Positions 28,708 to 41,100 of a DNA stretch of 64,000 nucleotides are shown piece after piece. The translations under genes and the position numbers were made by a program. This DNA comes from Mortierella alpina (Eukaryota > Mortierellomycota > Mortierellomycetes > Mortierellales > Mortierellaceae): the NCBI GenBank assembly GCA_029449245.1, contig JANATF010000019.1, forward strand, positions 310,001 to 374,000, read 5' to 3'. The notes under the pieces are model-generated. The model had not been told where the DNA came from and ran no database searches. It saw only the letters and a program-made list of their open reading frames with translations. Positions within the stretch are counted from its first letter, which is position 1, and the number at the start of each line of letters is the position of its first letter.

Positions 28708-29332
28708 ATAGTGCAGTGCAGAAAACATTGTAGCAAAGAAAAGAAAAGAAAAGAAAAGGAAACAGGCGAGGGTAGGGGACTCCAATACTTCGTGTTTTCG
28801 AGTGACCTTTTTTTTCACTGTTCGTTACACAACCCTCCAAGTGGCATGTTCAACTCTAAAATAAATCCTCTCGCATATTTCGTGCACCGCGGGCGGCGCG
28901 CGTGGGAAATGGATGGACAAGACGTGATGTAGTGGAAGCGAAATAATTCCACATTTATTTTGACCTAGCACAGTTTTTTCCGATATCTTGGCAAGAAGAG
29001 AGATCCATTCAACTTTTGCAATGTGTGAAGGTTTTTTAAAGGCAAGAGAAAAAAAGGTGTGTTGTTGACTGGAAAGTCCTTACATCCAGATGAAACATAT
29101 GCACAGACCCTTCAACGTGGTACCCAAGCAAACCTTCAGCAATAAATGCACAGCCCCCGAAAAAGCATCGCACTGCTGCTGCATGGCTCTGATCCGAGCA
29201 AACCTTCGGCTCATGTAAAATCACCCTTTCTTTTGCTGCTTTTTGATGGTCCAATCAATAGTCCACGTCTTGCCTCACGGTGTATAGACTTTGGATGTAT
29301 TACTATGCGATACATAACAAGATATATTTTGT
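28708..29332. other. Convergent intergenic region
   Basis: Between the small F-box gene (+) and the pseudokinase gene (-). It contains an (AAAAG)n-like run near 28737-28760, AT-rich stretches and presumably both 3' UTRs. No gene is seen. Confidence 0.7.
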
Positions 29333-32300
29333 TCAGGAACGAGCCTTGTTCCGAAGCTTTCTAAAAAGACCACTGGCTTCGCCATCCTGACCACCCACTC
29401 GCGGACTCTTACTGATATAGTCGTGTGCTGCTGCTCCTCCAGCGGAGGCTCGCCAATCCTGCGCACCATGACCATGACCGTCATACCCGTTCATGTCCAT
29501 AGACCGATCCGTCAGCTGAAACCGGGGCGTCGCGTTGTCCATTTGGAATCCATGCTGACTGATCACCTCAATCCCAGGTCCCATCGGCCCATCAGTCGCA
29601 TACAGGTGCGTTGTAGGAATCGCGCCCAACGTGGACGACGATGTCCTTCCAGGGTAAACAGGCTGCTGCTTAAAGGCCGCTCCTGCTCCGACTTTTGCTC
29701 CTGCATAACCAGACACAGGCAACCCTGATACTTTAGAGTGCTCCTTTGGGCCAAGGGGAAACACGTCCAGTAGTGACGACGACGACGATGACGACGATGC
29801 CGTCGACGAAACCGCCAAGGCGACCAAAAGAGCACTCGATCGAACAGGTTTCCGGGTCCTGTTCAAGGTCCTTTCTGCCACGCGAACACGATGCCTCTGA
29901 CCAGCCTGGCCTCTCCATTTCTGCTCCAAAAGTCGGAGGATACGTCTTTGTGTCGCGACCAAAGGTAAATTCACCTTGGCAGCCACCGAGTGCTGACAGG
30001 CCACAATCGCCTGCTCAATCACGGCAGGATCACTGCACTCAATCTCGTGCTCCAGCAGGTACCGCACACACTTGATACGCAAGTAATAGGCCGCGTGAGG
30101 GAGTGCACTTCCATGCATGACCAAAATGTGATTCGGATCCTCGTCACCCGCCACCTGCGAATGTTGAGGCGACTGAAGAGGAATCGGCTTGGACGAAAAT
30201 AGCCGTTTGGACATTCGCTTTTGCGCTGAAGGTGAAGTCATCAGGGTCTTGGGGTCGACATGGATCTCGGCCGGATTGGTCCCCGGTCCAAAGGGCGCCA
30301 TATGCATCGGGTTGGCGCCCATTCTCAAGAGCGTTGCCAAGGCCGTCATCGAGTCGTGGAAGCGGAGCAGTAACAGCAGCGGTGTCTCGCCGCGGTGATT
30401 CGGCGTATCCACTGGACATCCTGACAACACCAATAACCGGATCTGGTCTTCCAGTCCACCCTTGGTCAATATTTGATTCTTCATCCTGTAATGCGCCCCT
30501 CCTAGGACTACTGCTGCCTGCTGACGGGACATGGTCAGGCTAGGCGTTCCATCGTCGTTGGTCGAAATACTAAACACCAGCTCTAAATCATCCTTGACTC
30601 GATCCAGTGCTTCCTGCTCCTGTTCGTCCACCTCATCTGCCTTTCTCATAGCCGCCTCTTGTCCCTGATCACTTTCGTCTTCTTCTACTTCCCCATCACT
30701 GACATCGTCAAGGTCCTCCACATCCAAATGCGAAAGCTGGCTCAGGTCAGCATCCTCCTCGGTCGACATACCAGACTTCTCGGGCAGACCTCGTGCTCCG
30801 TTTTCTTCTTCCGTGTAACGTGCCGCCGCAGCGCTCTTTTTGGATGGCTTCAAATCCTCGCCAGGTGGAGGCGCCGTTTCGCAAACGAGGTGCAGTGGAG
30901 TATTCCCTCCGCGCTGCTCTTTGCCCTCGACATTGGCACCCGCCCTCAGAACCATGTTCAACGCCTGGTACTTGTTCTTTCTTGCCACAGCTGCACAGCA
31001 CAGAACTGGGAGTCGCTCGATCGGCTCAAATTCGTCCAAGATATCGGCCGCTGAAGAAAACAGACCCCGTTGTTGTTGTTGGCTCCCGGACGATCCTTGG
31101 CGTGGGGGATGATGCTTCGCCACACCAGAACCATTCGAGAGCGACCTTTGCATGGCACCATTCAGGAACTGCTGTAACTCTAGCAAGTCACCGTTCCTGG
31201 CCGCAGAGTGAATGTTGTTGGAGGGAGAGGCGGTCGGTACATCATCCGAGGACATGATCGGGGTGTAGGCGCCTCGTGTGACCAACCCTGTGGGAGATGT
31301 CGGCGCTTCCTGAGGAGACATCACGCCTATGATAGAGGATGCCCTGTGTGGGTTTCTCAGACTTATTCTGGATTCAGCGTCGAGATTCTCATACGAGGCC
31401 GCACGGCCATGTTGTTGTTGTTGCCCCTGAGGGCGAGGCATGGTATATTGGCGTACGGCGGCCTGACGGAACCGAATGTCCATGTTCGAGATCCGGCGGT
31501 TGTGCAGCGTTGATGGAGGCTCAGGAAAAACGGGGATGATCAGAATCGATTCACGGCCATGACGGTCGGTCACCACAGTTGTCGGAGACACGGGCGTAGC
31601 GGGTGGCGAGGTTTCTGTAGCTGGGAGCGGACTAGCAGTCATCTTGGTCATGATGTGTTCGACAGCCGTACCCCGTACTCCTACCACGATGGGCTCTTGT
31701 GCAGTTCCGGTCATGCTCCCTATCGCCTCGGTCACTTTCACGGCGGTTGCTGCAGACTGGATCTTGCGATACTCTGCATCCTTGTCCATGCTAGAGGGCA
31801 ACTGCCGCCAATTGAAGAATGTGGGCATAGGGCCTTCTTCCAACTGCTTCCGCTCCGCCGTGGCTGCAGCGAGAATGGTGTTTCTTCCTGGGTTGAAAAG
31901 AGTATCTGGGGTGATGGAGGAAGGCGCTGGAAATTTTGGTGATGCACCCGGTGGTATGACAGAGGTGGTGCGAGCGGGTATAGATATCGGAAATGGCTTC
32001 CCTTCTGACTGTGCTGAAGCAGACGCGACGGATGTGGTTGCGGAAGAAACTGAAGCTGGGCTTGGCGAGGTCGCTGTGGGGGCTGTTGCGTACGACCGAG
32101 TGATAACGTCCGAGCTGTTGCTGTTGCTGCTGCTGCTGCTGCTGCGTGCTGCTGGTGGTCGAGGCCAGGACGTCGTCGTCACTGTCGGAGTCGCTGAATA
32201 GGGTGACGCTTCTGGCGCAACTGTGCTGACCTCGGGGTTTGCTTGAGCTTCCGGTGTGGATTCTGTAGCGTCCTTAATAGGAGGTTTTGCCACGGTTGTA

Positions 32301-34121
32301 GGCTTTGTGGGATTATAATTGGGGGGTATGGGCCAGAAAGGACTCGGTGACTTGCTTCTCGCACTTTGAGTTTCTACTTCCTGAGATGTCGAAGGGTTAG
32401 GTGCTGGCATTGGCTGTTGGACTGGGGCTTTAGCGGGCTGCGGTTCTGTCGGAGGGCAAACAGCGGCAATGGTCGCAGGATTCGGCAAGGGAGGTAGCGC
32501 CTTGTCAACCGATGGCACTATGAAGATCTGTCCTGACTGAAGGGCCGAAGAATTTTTGCGCTGTCCTGAAGAAATCTCTAATGCACGCGAGGAGATGGGT
32601 ATGGCGTCGCGTGGCTGTGCGGTAGGAGAGCTCGATGCCTGTCCTATAGTCCAACTTTCCAACGGTTTGTCCGTGCTGCCCGACTGCGATTGCTTCAGTT
32701 GCTGTTGTTGTTGCTGTTGATGTTGTTGTTGTTGATGTTGCTGAACCCCCGCTGGGCTCATTTTAGGTCCATCTGCTCCTGTCCGCGCATGGTTAGGCAC
32801 AACCACTGTTGTTGTGATAATATTGGAGGTGGTTGTCCGGCTGCGGGTGGACGAATCTGACGGTCGTTGAGAAGGTTGCTGAGCACTGGGTACATCTGAT
32901 TTTGATCTGCAGTCCGCCATGAGCTGTTCCAGACGACTTTTGAGCTCGGAGAGATGCGGTCTTTGAGCTGGGTTCAATTTCCAACAGTCCTTGATCAAGG
33001 CCTCGTACGCTGGTCCGGGACTCCCACTTATGTTGGCTGGAATTTCCTCCTGTCGCCCAAACATGACCCGAGTCGACAATCCAGGCAGGTTCAAATCCTT
33101 CTCAAATGCGACCTTGCCCGTCAAGAGCTCGAACATGATCATTCCCAGCGCATACACCTCACTCCGGCTCGAGTATGAGTTGGAGGCCAGCACCTCAGGG
33201 GCTAGAAACACCACTGCCAGCGACCTTATCCTTTCGAGCTCCGGCGTCGGTTTCGGGGGCAGGCCGACCTCTGCGCGATTGTTGGGTCTGCCAAAGTCCG
33301 TCAAGATGGCCATTCCCTGCAAACTGATCAGGACGTTGGCGGAATGCAGGTTCAAGTGCTGGATCCCGCGCTGATGAAGAAACTCGAGGCCTGAGGCGAT
33401 GTCGTGAATGATCTGGAGCTGTTGCAGGGCTGTGAGGTTGGCTCGTTGGTCAGTGATATACTGGCGAAGATTGCCGAGCGGATGGTAAGGAACGACAAGA
33501 CAGGTCAGACCATGCTCTCCGAGCTGCACAACGCCCAGGAGGGGGTTTGTGTACTGCGAGATAGGGGTGGTCAGTAGCTGATGAACCTGTTGACATTAAT
33601 TGAAGACATGGGCTGTTAGACGCAAAGCGGAGGGTACATGGTCGTGGATACGTACATGTGCAGTACACAGCAAACAAAGCAGGTGCAGTAAGCTGGATGG
33701 CAGACTAATATATAACGTCTTTTTTTTTCACGTCCGGGCTCTTATCCTCATGTCCGTATTCAATACACTGTATAATTACCTCGAAGATCAGCTCTGCGGG
33801 TCGGTGGTACTGCTTGAGGGCAACGAGGGTGGTAGTGTAATTGGTACTCCCAGTGGTGGTGCCAGGACCGTGAGCAGCCTGCTGCAGCAGTTGGGCTGTG
33901 TGCAGCGTACAATTGGGGCCGACTGAGACCGACAGGGTGAGGTCCTGCAGGTGGCGGACATCGAGCAGACGCACAGCCTGCCGCGCTATTAGGTCCGCGA
34001 GCCACGGCACGTCCTGGGGTTCAATTCCGTAGGGTGTCACCAGGGGTGTGTACATGGGGCCATGGCTACTGCTGGGGCTGGCCATGGCGGGCAATGCAGG
34101 CGTGGAGGAGGGTGCGTTCAT
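29333..34121 (-). CDS. Pseudokinase-ankyrin repeat protein
   Basis: Two exons (minus): 34121-33780 and 33586-29333; 1531 aa. An N-terminal kinase-like domain of tyrosine-kinase-like type lies at about residues 60-360: the ATP-lysine motif VALKQY, then SLAVVFLAPEVL, YALGMIMFELLTGKVAF and DCWKLNPAQRPHLSELKSRL. The catalytic loop reads HLNLHSANVL in place of HRDLKxxN, so the catalytic aspartate is replaced by Asn, while DFG is kept (LTDFGRPN). I therefore call it a pseudokinase. A ~600-residue Ser/Pro/Gln-rich linker with glutamine runs follows. The C-terminal third holds ankyrin repeats, including GNTPLHLVCE and RGETPLLLLLRF, preceded by IHSAARNGDLLELQQFL. It is probably a scaffold; partner unknown. 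The start at 34121 is favoured over 34208, which would add about 29 residues. Confidence 0.85.
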
Positions 34122-35844
34122 GCGTTCATTCACTGTCGCTTGTCGTTTGCTGTGGCCAGGAATGAAATGGGATGGAATCAAAGGAATCAATGCAATCAAT
34201 GGAATCAAACTCTAGACGGCTAGGTTTTGCTGCGAGAGACGAGGCGCAAGAGGGCAACGAGGGCAACGAGGGAAAAGAGGGCAAAGAGGGGCAAGGAAGA
34301 ATGAAGAGGGGTTGGGAAAGAGGGCGAGGAACGAGGACGGAGAGAAAAAGGAAGGACCCGAGTGGCCTGGATGCCTGGATGGATGGGGCGGACAGAGGAG
34401 AGGGGGAGGCAGCGAGAAGGCAGCGAGGACACGTTGCAGCGAACAACGAATAAAGAAAAAAAAAGGAAAAGGGCCGGCGAGAAGCGAAGCGAGAGGGATC
34501 GGGAGAGGCAGTCAAGAGAACGATGGCGAGAACAAGAGAGGAAAAGGCAATTTGCGGCGGGTGCAAGGGCGAGAGCAGGCTGAAATACGACGACGCAAAA
34601 ACGAGGCAGCTGCGAGAGCGAGCGCGCGGCAGAGCCGAAGCGACAGACAGGGAAACGAGAGAAGGACACTGCCCAATGGGAACGAGATGCGGTGCGTGCG
34701 CTTCCTGCCCACCAAACGGCGACCTATGCTGTACGCATCCTCGGCTACTTGGTCACTCATGGCCACCCCTGTGTCCGCTCTCGTCCTGGTCTCGACGCCC
34801 TGATGCGCTGCTGTCTCGTCTCGCTCGACCTGTGCCACACACCCCAACCTCAACCAGCACTCATCGCACCATCCTCACGCCTATCTCGTCGCTGAGAGCA
34901 CTTTTTTGATTCCATCTTTTTTTTTCTTTTTCTTTTTCTTTTTCTTTTTCTTTTTCTCAAGGACCGTCTGGTTGTTTTCTCCCTCACCCACTGAGCATCT
35001 TCAGCACACGATACTTCGGCACCTCGGCCTCCGAGTCTGATCTACGCCGCGGTCTCAAAGGTCCCCTTTGGGCATACAATAAAGTATAGTACATGAGTAC
35101 ATACAAACTCCACATGCCCAAAATCCGACTTTTTGCAAGACGCGCTCTCTTGTCTTTGTCTCTTGCTCAGTTATGAGTTTATAGTGATATCCAATTCCAA
35201 CCCTAATCATCTCACACACTTGCTCTTCTGAACCAAACAGCCCCTTCCGTCCACCAAAAGCATACCACTCGTTTCGTTCGTCGGACACATCTCTCTTTTA
35301 CTATGGTCACACAGCATAAATGGCTGACCAAGATTTTCGCGCTCCCTGCTTTACCTCTCGACTTTGTGACCTCTCCCTCATCATCCGTCTTTCCTCCCCC
35401 CCCCCCATTCTCAAAGGATCGGAGCCACCCATTACTGCGCAAACGTGTCTCTTTTGACCAGTCACCCACGGTGTTCGCTGCAGTACACAGTATGCGCTTG
35501 CTTTCTTTTTCCCGTCAGATACAACAACAGGCTCAACGACAACAAAAAAAAATAACAATGTGCATGTGTATGGAGGACGTGAGAAAATAACACACGCTCA
35601 AGGAAGAAATCCCCGCCGTTGTAAACAAAAGCAACTAACCCCTCCTTCCACTCAATAACGCGGCGAAAGTCCAACAGGCCGTAAAATGAGAACGAACATG
35701 AAAAAAAAAACTTTCTTACCCCATTCTATCGCGTTGCTTTTTATAAATATAGTGAATTCTAAATTCCTCACACTGTTGAGGTGCGCGCCATGAAAGCTTA
35801 ATGAAGTTGTCCAGGACGTTCTCGACACACCATAATAATTAAGG
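34122..35844. other. Long non-coding stretch (1.7 kb) between two minus-strand genes
   Basis: It probably contains the promoter and 5' leader of the pseudokinase gene (left) and the 3' UTR of the transporter (right). The left part is purine-rich on the + strand (34230-34680). A (TTTTTC)n run lies at 34916-34957 and a C run at about 35397-35406. Open frames here are short and resemble nothing I know. A non-coding RNA cannot be excluded. Confidence 0.55.
34916..34957. repeat. (TTTTTC)n microsatellite
   Basis: About seven copies of a six-base pyrimidine unit in non-coding DNA. Confidence 0.95.
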
Positions 35845-37829
35845 TCACCTCGGGCCTGCACCTACACCAGCATCATTGGAGCAGGCCGTCGTTGGTTTCT
35901 TGATCGATACAGTGGATGAGGATGATGAAGATGATCTCGACGAGGACGAAGACGAGGATACAGAATACATAATCGTTCCCAAAAGAACCAAACTCGATCC
36001 AACCGCCATCTCGAACCCAAATCCGTTTTCAAAATACAACACAGAAATGAGCAGTGAAGTAAACTTTCGCAAGTTGAGGATGAAATTCAGGGTCAGGGCC
36101 GAAGAGAGTGAGGTCAATCGGTGGACGCCAGAGATACACATAAACCTAGCGTTTTTCAAAATAGATGATAGCGGCCATAAAAATGAAATTAACCATCCAG
36201 CTCCTTTGCTCTCCCGTAATCGCGCTTCCCTATTTTTTTTTCAACGGTTACTGCGATTAACTTACTGGGTTAGCGTGTTGACGGCCAGGAATATCCACAA
36301 TCTCGGCACAGTGAACGAGCCAAGACTGTACGCCACCGAGGATGGTAGATAGGGACCGACCTGTCGGACCAATTGAAGCACAGGTATAGGCGTTGATTGG
36401 TTGAACACCTTGACCTGCTCCGCAATATCATTCCAGAACAGCAGAAACATGGGCAACGCCAAGAAGTGCTACAGTCCAAGTAGATGTCGGTGTTAGTGGA
36501 AGAACGTTTCAGGATGGGCGACCCGTATTGCAAGACATATGGGCAAAAGGTAACCTTACAGAGTAAAACAGGCCTTCACGCCACTCTGCTCCATATGTCT
36601 GATACGTCGACTCCTGCAATAGACCCATCAGCGACGAGATGACCAGCGCTACCGTCAACATAAAGACTCCAACGGCGTAGTCTCCCGCAGTCACATCATG
36701 GTGCGAAGATGAAGAAGAAGTCTTCTTGGCCGACGGCGCATTGGTCTTGGCGCTCGTGGTCGCATAGATCACGCCCAAGGTCACGATCAGGACCGCCAAC
36801 ATCTGCGGCCTCGTATACCGTTTCTTCATCAGGAGCATCCCCAGCAGCATCCCAACCATAAGTCCTCCCGATCTGAAAATGATATGCAGCGGGACCGAAA
36901 TCTTGTACGCAAGCGACAAGTTGTTGAGAACCGAGACCGAGAAAAACATAATGACAATGGCCAGCCAGCGCATGATGGGGATCTTTCTAGCCTTCAGATG
37001 GGGTATATAGCGCCACACTCCAGTGGTCACTCGGGCGGTTGTTGTTTTTTCCTTGCTGCTGCCCTTCTTATTCTGTGCTGATAACGTTGCTGAAGACGAA
37101 TCCTGAGGTTGAGTCGTCGTCCTTGGCGCCCACCATTCCTGAACCGCTGGCCACTGGAGGTGCATAACAAGGCCATACAAAGAGACACACAGGAACTGGG
37201 CAAAGGTAATCATTTGACCTAACGACCCGCGAAAATAGATACGCGGATAGAAAGGATAAGGTTAGGGAAAGGCTTGCGTTTCTTTGGGCTAATCGCGACA
37301 AAGGGCTTTGAAGCTCGTGGAGGGGAAGGGGGGGGGGGGGGGGCGAGGGTCTTACCGCTCTTTGGAGCATCGCTACCGGGAAGAACACGCAAGTAGTAAG
37401 GTAAAAGAAAAGGAACGGTTAGTCCAAATCAGTCTAACGTGGAGCATCCCAAAGCAGATACACTCTCACTCCATACTTGACAAGAATTTCCAGGGCAAAC
37501 ACATTGCTGCAGCATCCGCCGAAAATCATGGTTCCAATCAAGATCCAGTCATGAAGCGACACCTGCAATGTGATGGCTGCCAAACTGGACCAGGAAAGCG
37601 ACCGAGTCGTAATCGTCGTTGTCCGAGGTACTTTGTGCGATGTGTCTCTGCTGCTGCTGTGGAGAAGGGCCGCTGTTTTTTTCTCGTCTGTGTCACGATG
37701 AGCTTGATTCAGACGACCATCCGCCTGCTCCTGAGCGGTTAATGTCACTGGAACCCGATGCACAAGTCCAGCGGTCGGGTGTAGGGTCGTAGCCGCCACG
37801 GGCCGCCCATTCTTCTTCGTGGGGTCCAT
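35845..37829 (-). CDS. YEA4: Nucleotide-sugar transporter, SLC35B4/Yea4 type (UDP-GlcNAc/UDP-xylose)
   Basis: Golgi/ER multi-pass carrier importing UDP-sugars. Exons (minus): 37829-37477, 37372-37356, 37218-36560, 36468-36266, 36145-35845; 510 aa. Family motifs are CCSNVFALEILV at the first membrane segment, MITFAQFL, KIPIMRWL, NNLSLAYKISVPLHIIFRSGG, MLLGMLLMKKRYTRPQ, GLLQESTYQTYG, NTLTQFMCISGVHRLTSLSS and LNLRKFTSLLISVLYF. About ten membrane helices are expected. The N-terminal ~90 residues are a polar extension and the C-terminus is a Ser-rich tail. Exon 2 is only 17 nt, supplying Asp-Ala-Pro-Lys-Ser between the first helix and MITFAQFL, with correct phase on both sides. The exon 4 to 5 junction rejects an apparent in-frame TAA at 36263-36265, which is part of the GTAAGT donor. 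Confidence 0.93.
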
Positions 37830-38114
37830 GGAATACGGTTTTGACGGAGATGAGGCGAGGAATGGGTCCGAGAAGAATGTGAAAGCGAAAGTTTAAAAAG
37901 AATCGAAAAAGAAAAAAATCCAGCCCCTTCCAGTCTGCAGAGGGTATTCATTGATATGGATTTTTATTTCCAGGTACACCCACCGGGTGGTCGATGAGGA
38001 ATGAAGTAACAAGCAAGAAGCAAGAGGCAATGAAGAAAAACATGACAAAACACGGAAAGGAAAGGTATATATATACAAGTCGTTGCTATGATGGCATCTA
38101 TGTATGCCATGCCA
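37830..38114. other. Short intergenic region with transporter promoter
   Basis: About 285 nt between the transporter start and the CLIP-170 stop, both minus. A TATATATA stretch near 38067-38075 is present; no other signal is seen. Confidence 0.5.
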
Positions 38115-41100
38115 TTAGTACCTGAGAGAGTTGGATAAAGAAAAAGCAACAGATAATGGTTAGCAACCATGGTATTTCGGTCCTTGCATAGAATGGCATT
38201 CAAATGCAGGTTCTTGAAAGCTGTTACTTACGTCATGGACTCATCAGGGCACTCGTCCGTGTAGTGAAGACCAAACTCTTCGCAGTTGTCGCAGTACTAT
38301 TCCATAAAGCAGCCAGAATGTTAGATATAAAAAACTTGGATGCACATGGTGTGCATGAAATCTCAGGCGTGTTGCATACCGGTCTCTCATCGTTGTCTTC
38401 ATGGTCCATAGAAGCGTGCACATGTGCCGTGGATACTCCGCCGGCCTTGGGCTTGCCGCCTCCAAAGACAGCTGCACAGCTGATCAAGTCATGGCCCTTG
38501 ACCTCGCACACCTCACAGAATAGAGACTGGTCTCCTTTCTCAGCAGACGCAGTCTTACTGAACCCATTGGACGACGTATACGATTCCAATCCGTTCGGCG
38601 GAAGATCCGAAGTTGATCCAAATGCCCCGTTCGACGACAACTTGGACAACTGGCTCTTCAAATCTGACACCTCGTGCTGCAGGCGGTCGATCTGCTTCTG
38701 CTTCTTCTGCACCTCCTCCTCCAAATCAGCCTCATGGAAGATCTTGCTCTCGATCAAGGACTCTAGCTCCGTCAGCTCCTTGTTGAGCTGTGTCAGCTCA
38801 TAAGACTTGGACCGATCCAGTTCAACGTACCGCTGGCGAAGATCCCTCACCTCCAAAGCATGCGCCTGTGTCAGTCTATCGAGCAACGACTGCTTGTCCT
38901 TGAGCAGATTCTCGAGACGGATGACGGACGCCGACTGATTTTGTCCCGCCTGCTTCTCTGAGGGTGCCAAAATCGCCGCGTCCTTGGTGAGGGCAGTGAC
39001 ATTGCTAAGCGCGGCCTTCAACTCATCTTGACCAATCAGGTGCGCCTTTGGAACTCCATGCTGCATCGCCTCCAGCTCGTCCTTGTTAGCGCCATCAGAC
39101 TCGCCTAGAGACGACACCGCAAGACTTTCAGAGTGGAGACGCTCAACCTCGTCCATCAGCTTGAGGCACTCTGTCTCGACATGCTTGTGAGCCTCCATCA
39201 GAATGTCGTGCTCCTGCATCAGCTTCTTGTTGTCGCTCGCCACGGACGCGTTCTCTGCAGTCAGCTCGTGAACCATTTGCTTCAGTCCTGCAATCTCCTC
39301 TTCCAGCTCGCTCCTGTTCAGCACAGCCTCGGAATCAGCTGGCACAGTTGAAGTCGCCCTTGGCGTAGATGCCGACAAGGCAAGCGCAGACTCTAGTTCC
39401 GAGACCTTGACTAGCAGCTGCTCGCGCTCCTCCTCGAGAGCAGCCACCTCTGCTCGTGAACTCTCCAGCTCCGCAGTCTTGTCACCAGCCGCTGCTTGAG
39501 CCTGCTGTTCCTCGAGCGCCTTCTTCATGGCTGTGTTTTCGCTCTGGAGTGTCTCCCGCTGAACCTGCGCCTCTTCGAATTTGAATCCAAGGTCCTCTGC
39601 CATCGCTGTCTTTTGGATCATCTCAAATTGCATAGCCTCGCATGTCTCCCTCCATTCTTCTACAGACAACGCAACCTCCTCCAGCTGCTCCATTCGCTCC
39701 TTGTTCTCTGACAGGCGACTCTCCACGGAGGCCTCAGACTCGGCGACCTTGGCCTCCAAAGTTGCGCGTTCCTTTCCGAATGTCTCTGCTGCCTCCTGTG
39801 AAGATTTTTGGAGGCGCTCAACCTCTGCTTCAGCGGCCGCCTTCAGCTCCAACAACGCCGACTGCGAGGCCTCCAGGGCCTTGACCTTGTCCAGCAGCTC
39901 TTCCTCGGTCGACTCCAACGTCTGTATCTGGGTTTGTTGCGTTGCGATCAGTGATAGGTTGTCCGAGATGGCCTCCTCCAAGCGAACCTTGTCGTGCTCA
40001 AACATCTTGCGCATGCGATCAACCTCTTCACTCTGGACCATCCCTGCAAATTCCTGAAGCTCCAGCTTGAGGTTGGCAATCTCTTGCTCGCGTTTGCTCA
40101 CCGTGGCCTCAAAGTCCTTTGTCTTTTCCTCAAGGCTTCGGGTGACCTTCTCACTCTTGGCTAGAAGACCCAAAGACTCTTGCAATTCGCCCTCGGCCGC
40201 CTTCAACTTGGCCTCAATATCGAGAAGCCCTTGCTGACGGTGTTGTGTCTCTGTCTCTAATTGTGTTTGACTGTCCTTCAGCTTCTCGTTGGCAGTGGCG
40301 GCCTCCTTCAATGCCGCCTTCAGTCTAGTGTCCATCTCCTCGGCAGCAGACTCGGCAGCAGATTCTCTCTCTGCAAGAGCAGTTTCAAGACGTTGGCGCT
40401 CAAACTCCCATTCCCGACTCTTGGCGTCCATCGCCGCCTGGCTCTCTTCAATAGCCTTACCTAGTCTCTCCTCTTCTTCGCCTGCTCTGGCCACCAATTC
40501 TTGGATCCTGACTTCAAGCGCCTTGCATCGCTCGTCCGCCTCTTGAAGACGTTGTTGAAGTGATGCCACCAAGGCCCGCTGTTCCTGCTCCACAGCATGA
40601 CGCTCCGATCCTCCCTCAACGACAACACCAGTCTCCTGTAAGACCCTCAGCCTCTCTGCCAGTTCCGTCTTTTCCTGAACCAAGGCTGCTCTCTCCTTTT
40701 GAGACCGCGCAGCATCCAACCAAGCCTGCGTCATCTTGTCAGTCATCACTTTGATCTCCTGGTCCTTTGCTGCCTTTTCCTTGTCCCAGGCTGCCTTGAG
40801 TGTATGAAGCTCGTCCAACTCCTGAGCAAGACGCTCATCCACAGCTTCACGACCCAGAGTCTTGCTGAGAAAGACTCGCTCCTCGTACGAAAGTTCCTTC
40901 TTTTCCAAAAGCTTCGCCATCTCTAGCTGCGTTTTTGTTTCGCTGACCTCCGACTTTAGCAAATTGTTCTCGGCCATTGCCATATTGAAATCAAGCTGCA
41001 GTTGCTGGAGTTGATTGGATGCATTCTCTTGAGGGGAACTTGCCGTCTGAATGGCGCTCGCTTGGTCCAAAAGGTTGGACCGACTTTCGCTTGGAGAGAG

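Noticed and set aside
36263-36265. Transporter ending at the TAA after ...VNTLTQ
   Set aside because: The TAA is inside a GTAAGT donor, and the next exon restores the conserved QFMCISGVHRLTSLSS...LRKFTSLLISV end of the family.
35876-36352. Open frame on the + strand with an acidic Asp/Glu run
   Set aside because: It is the antisense of the Ser-rich tail and last exons of the nucleotide-sugar transporter.
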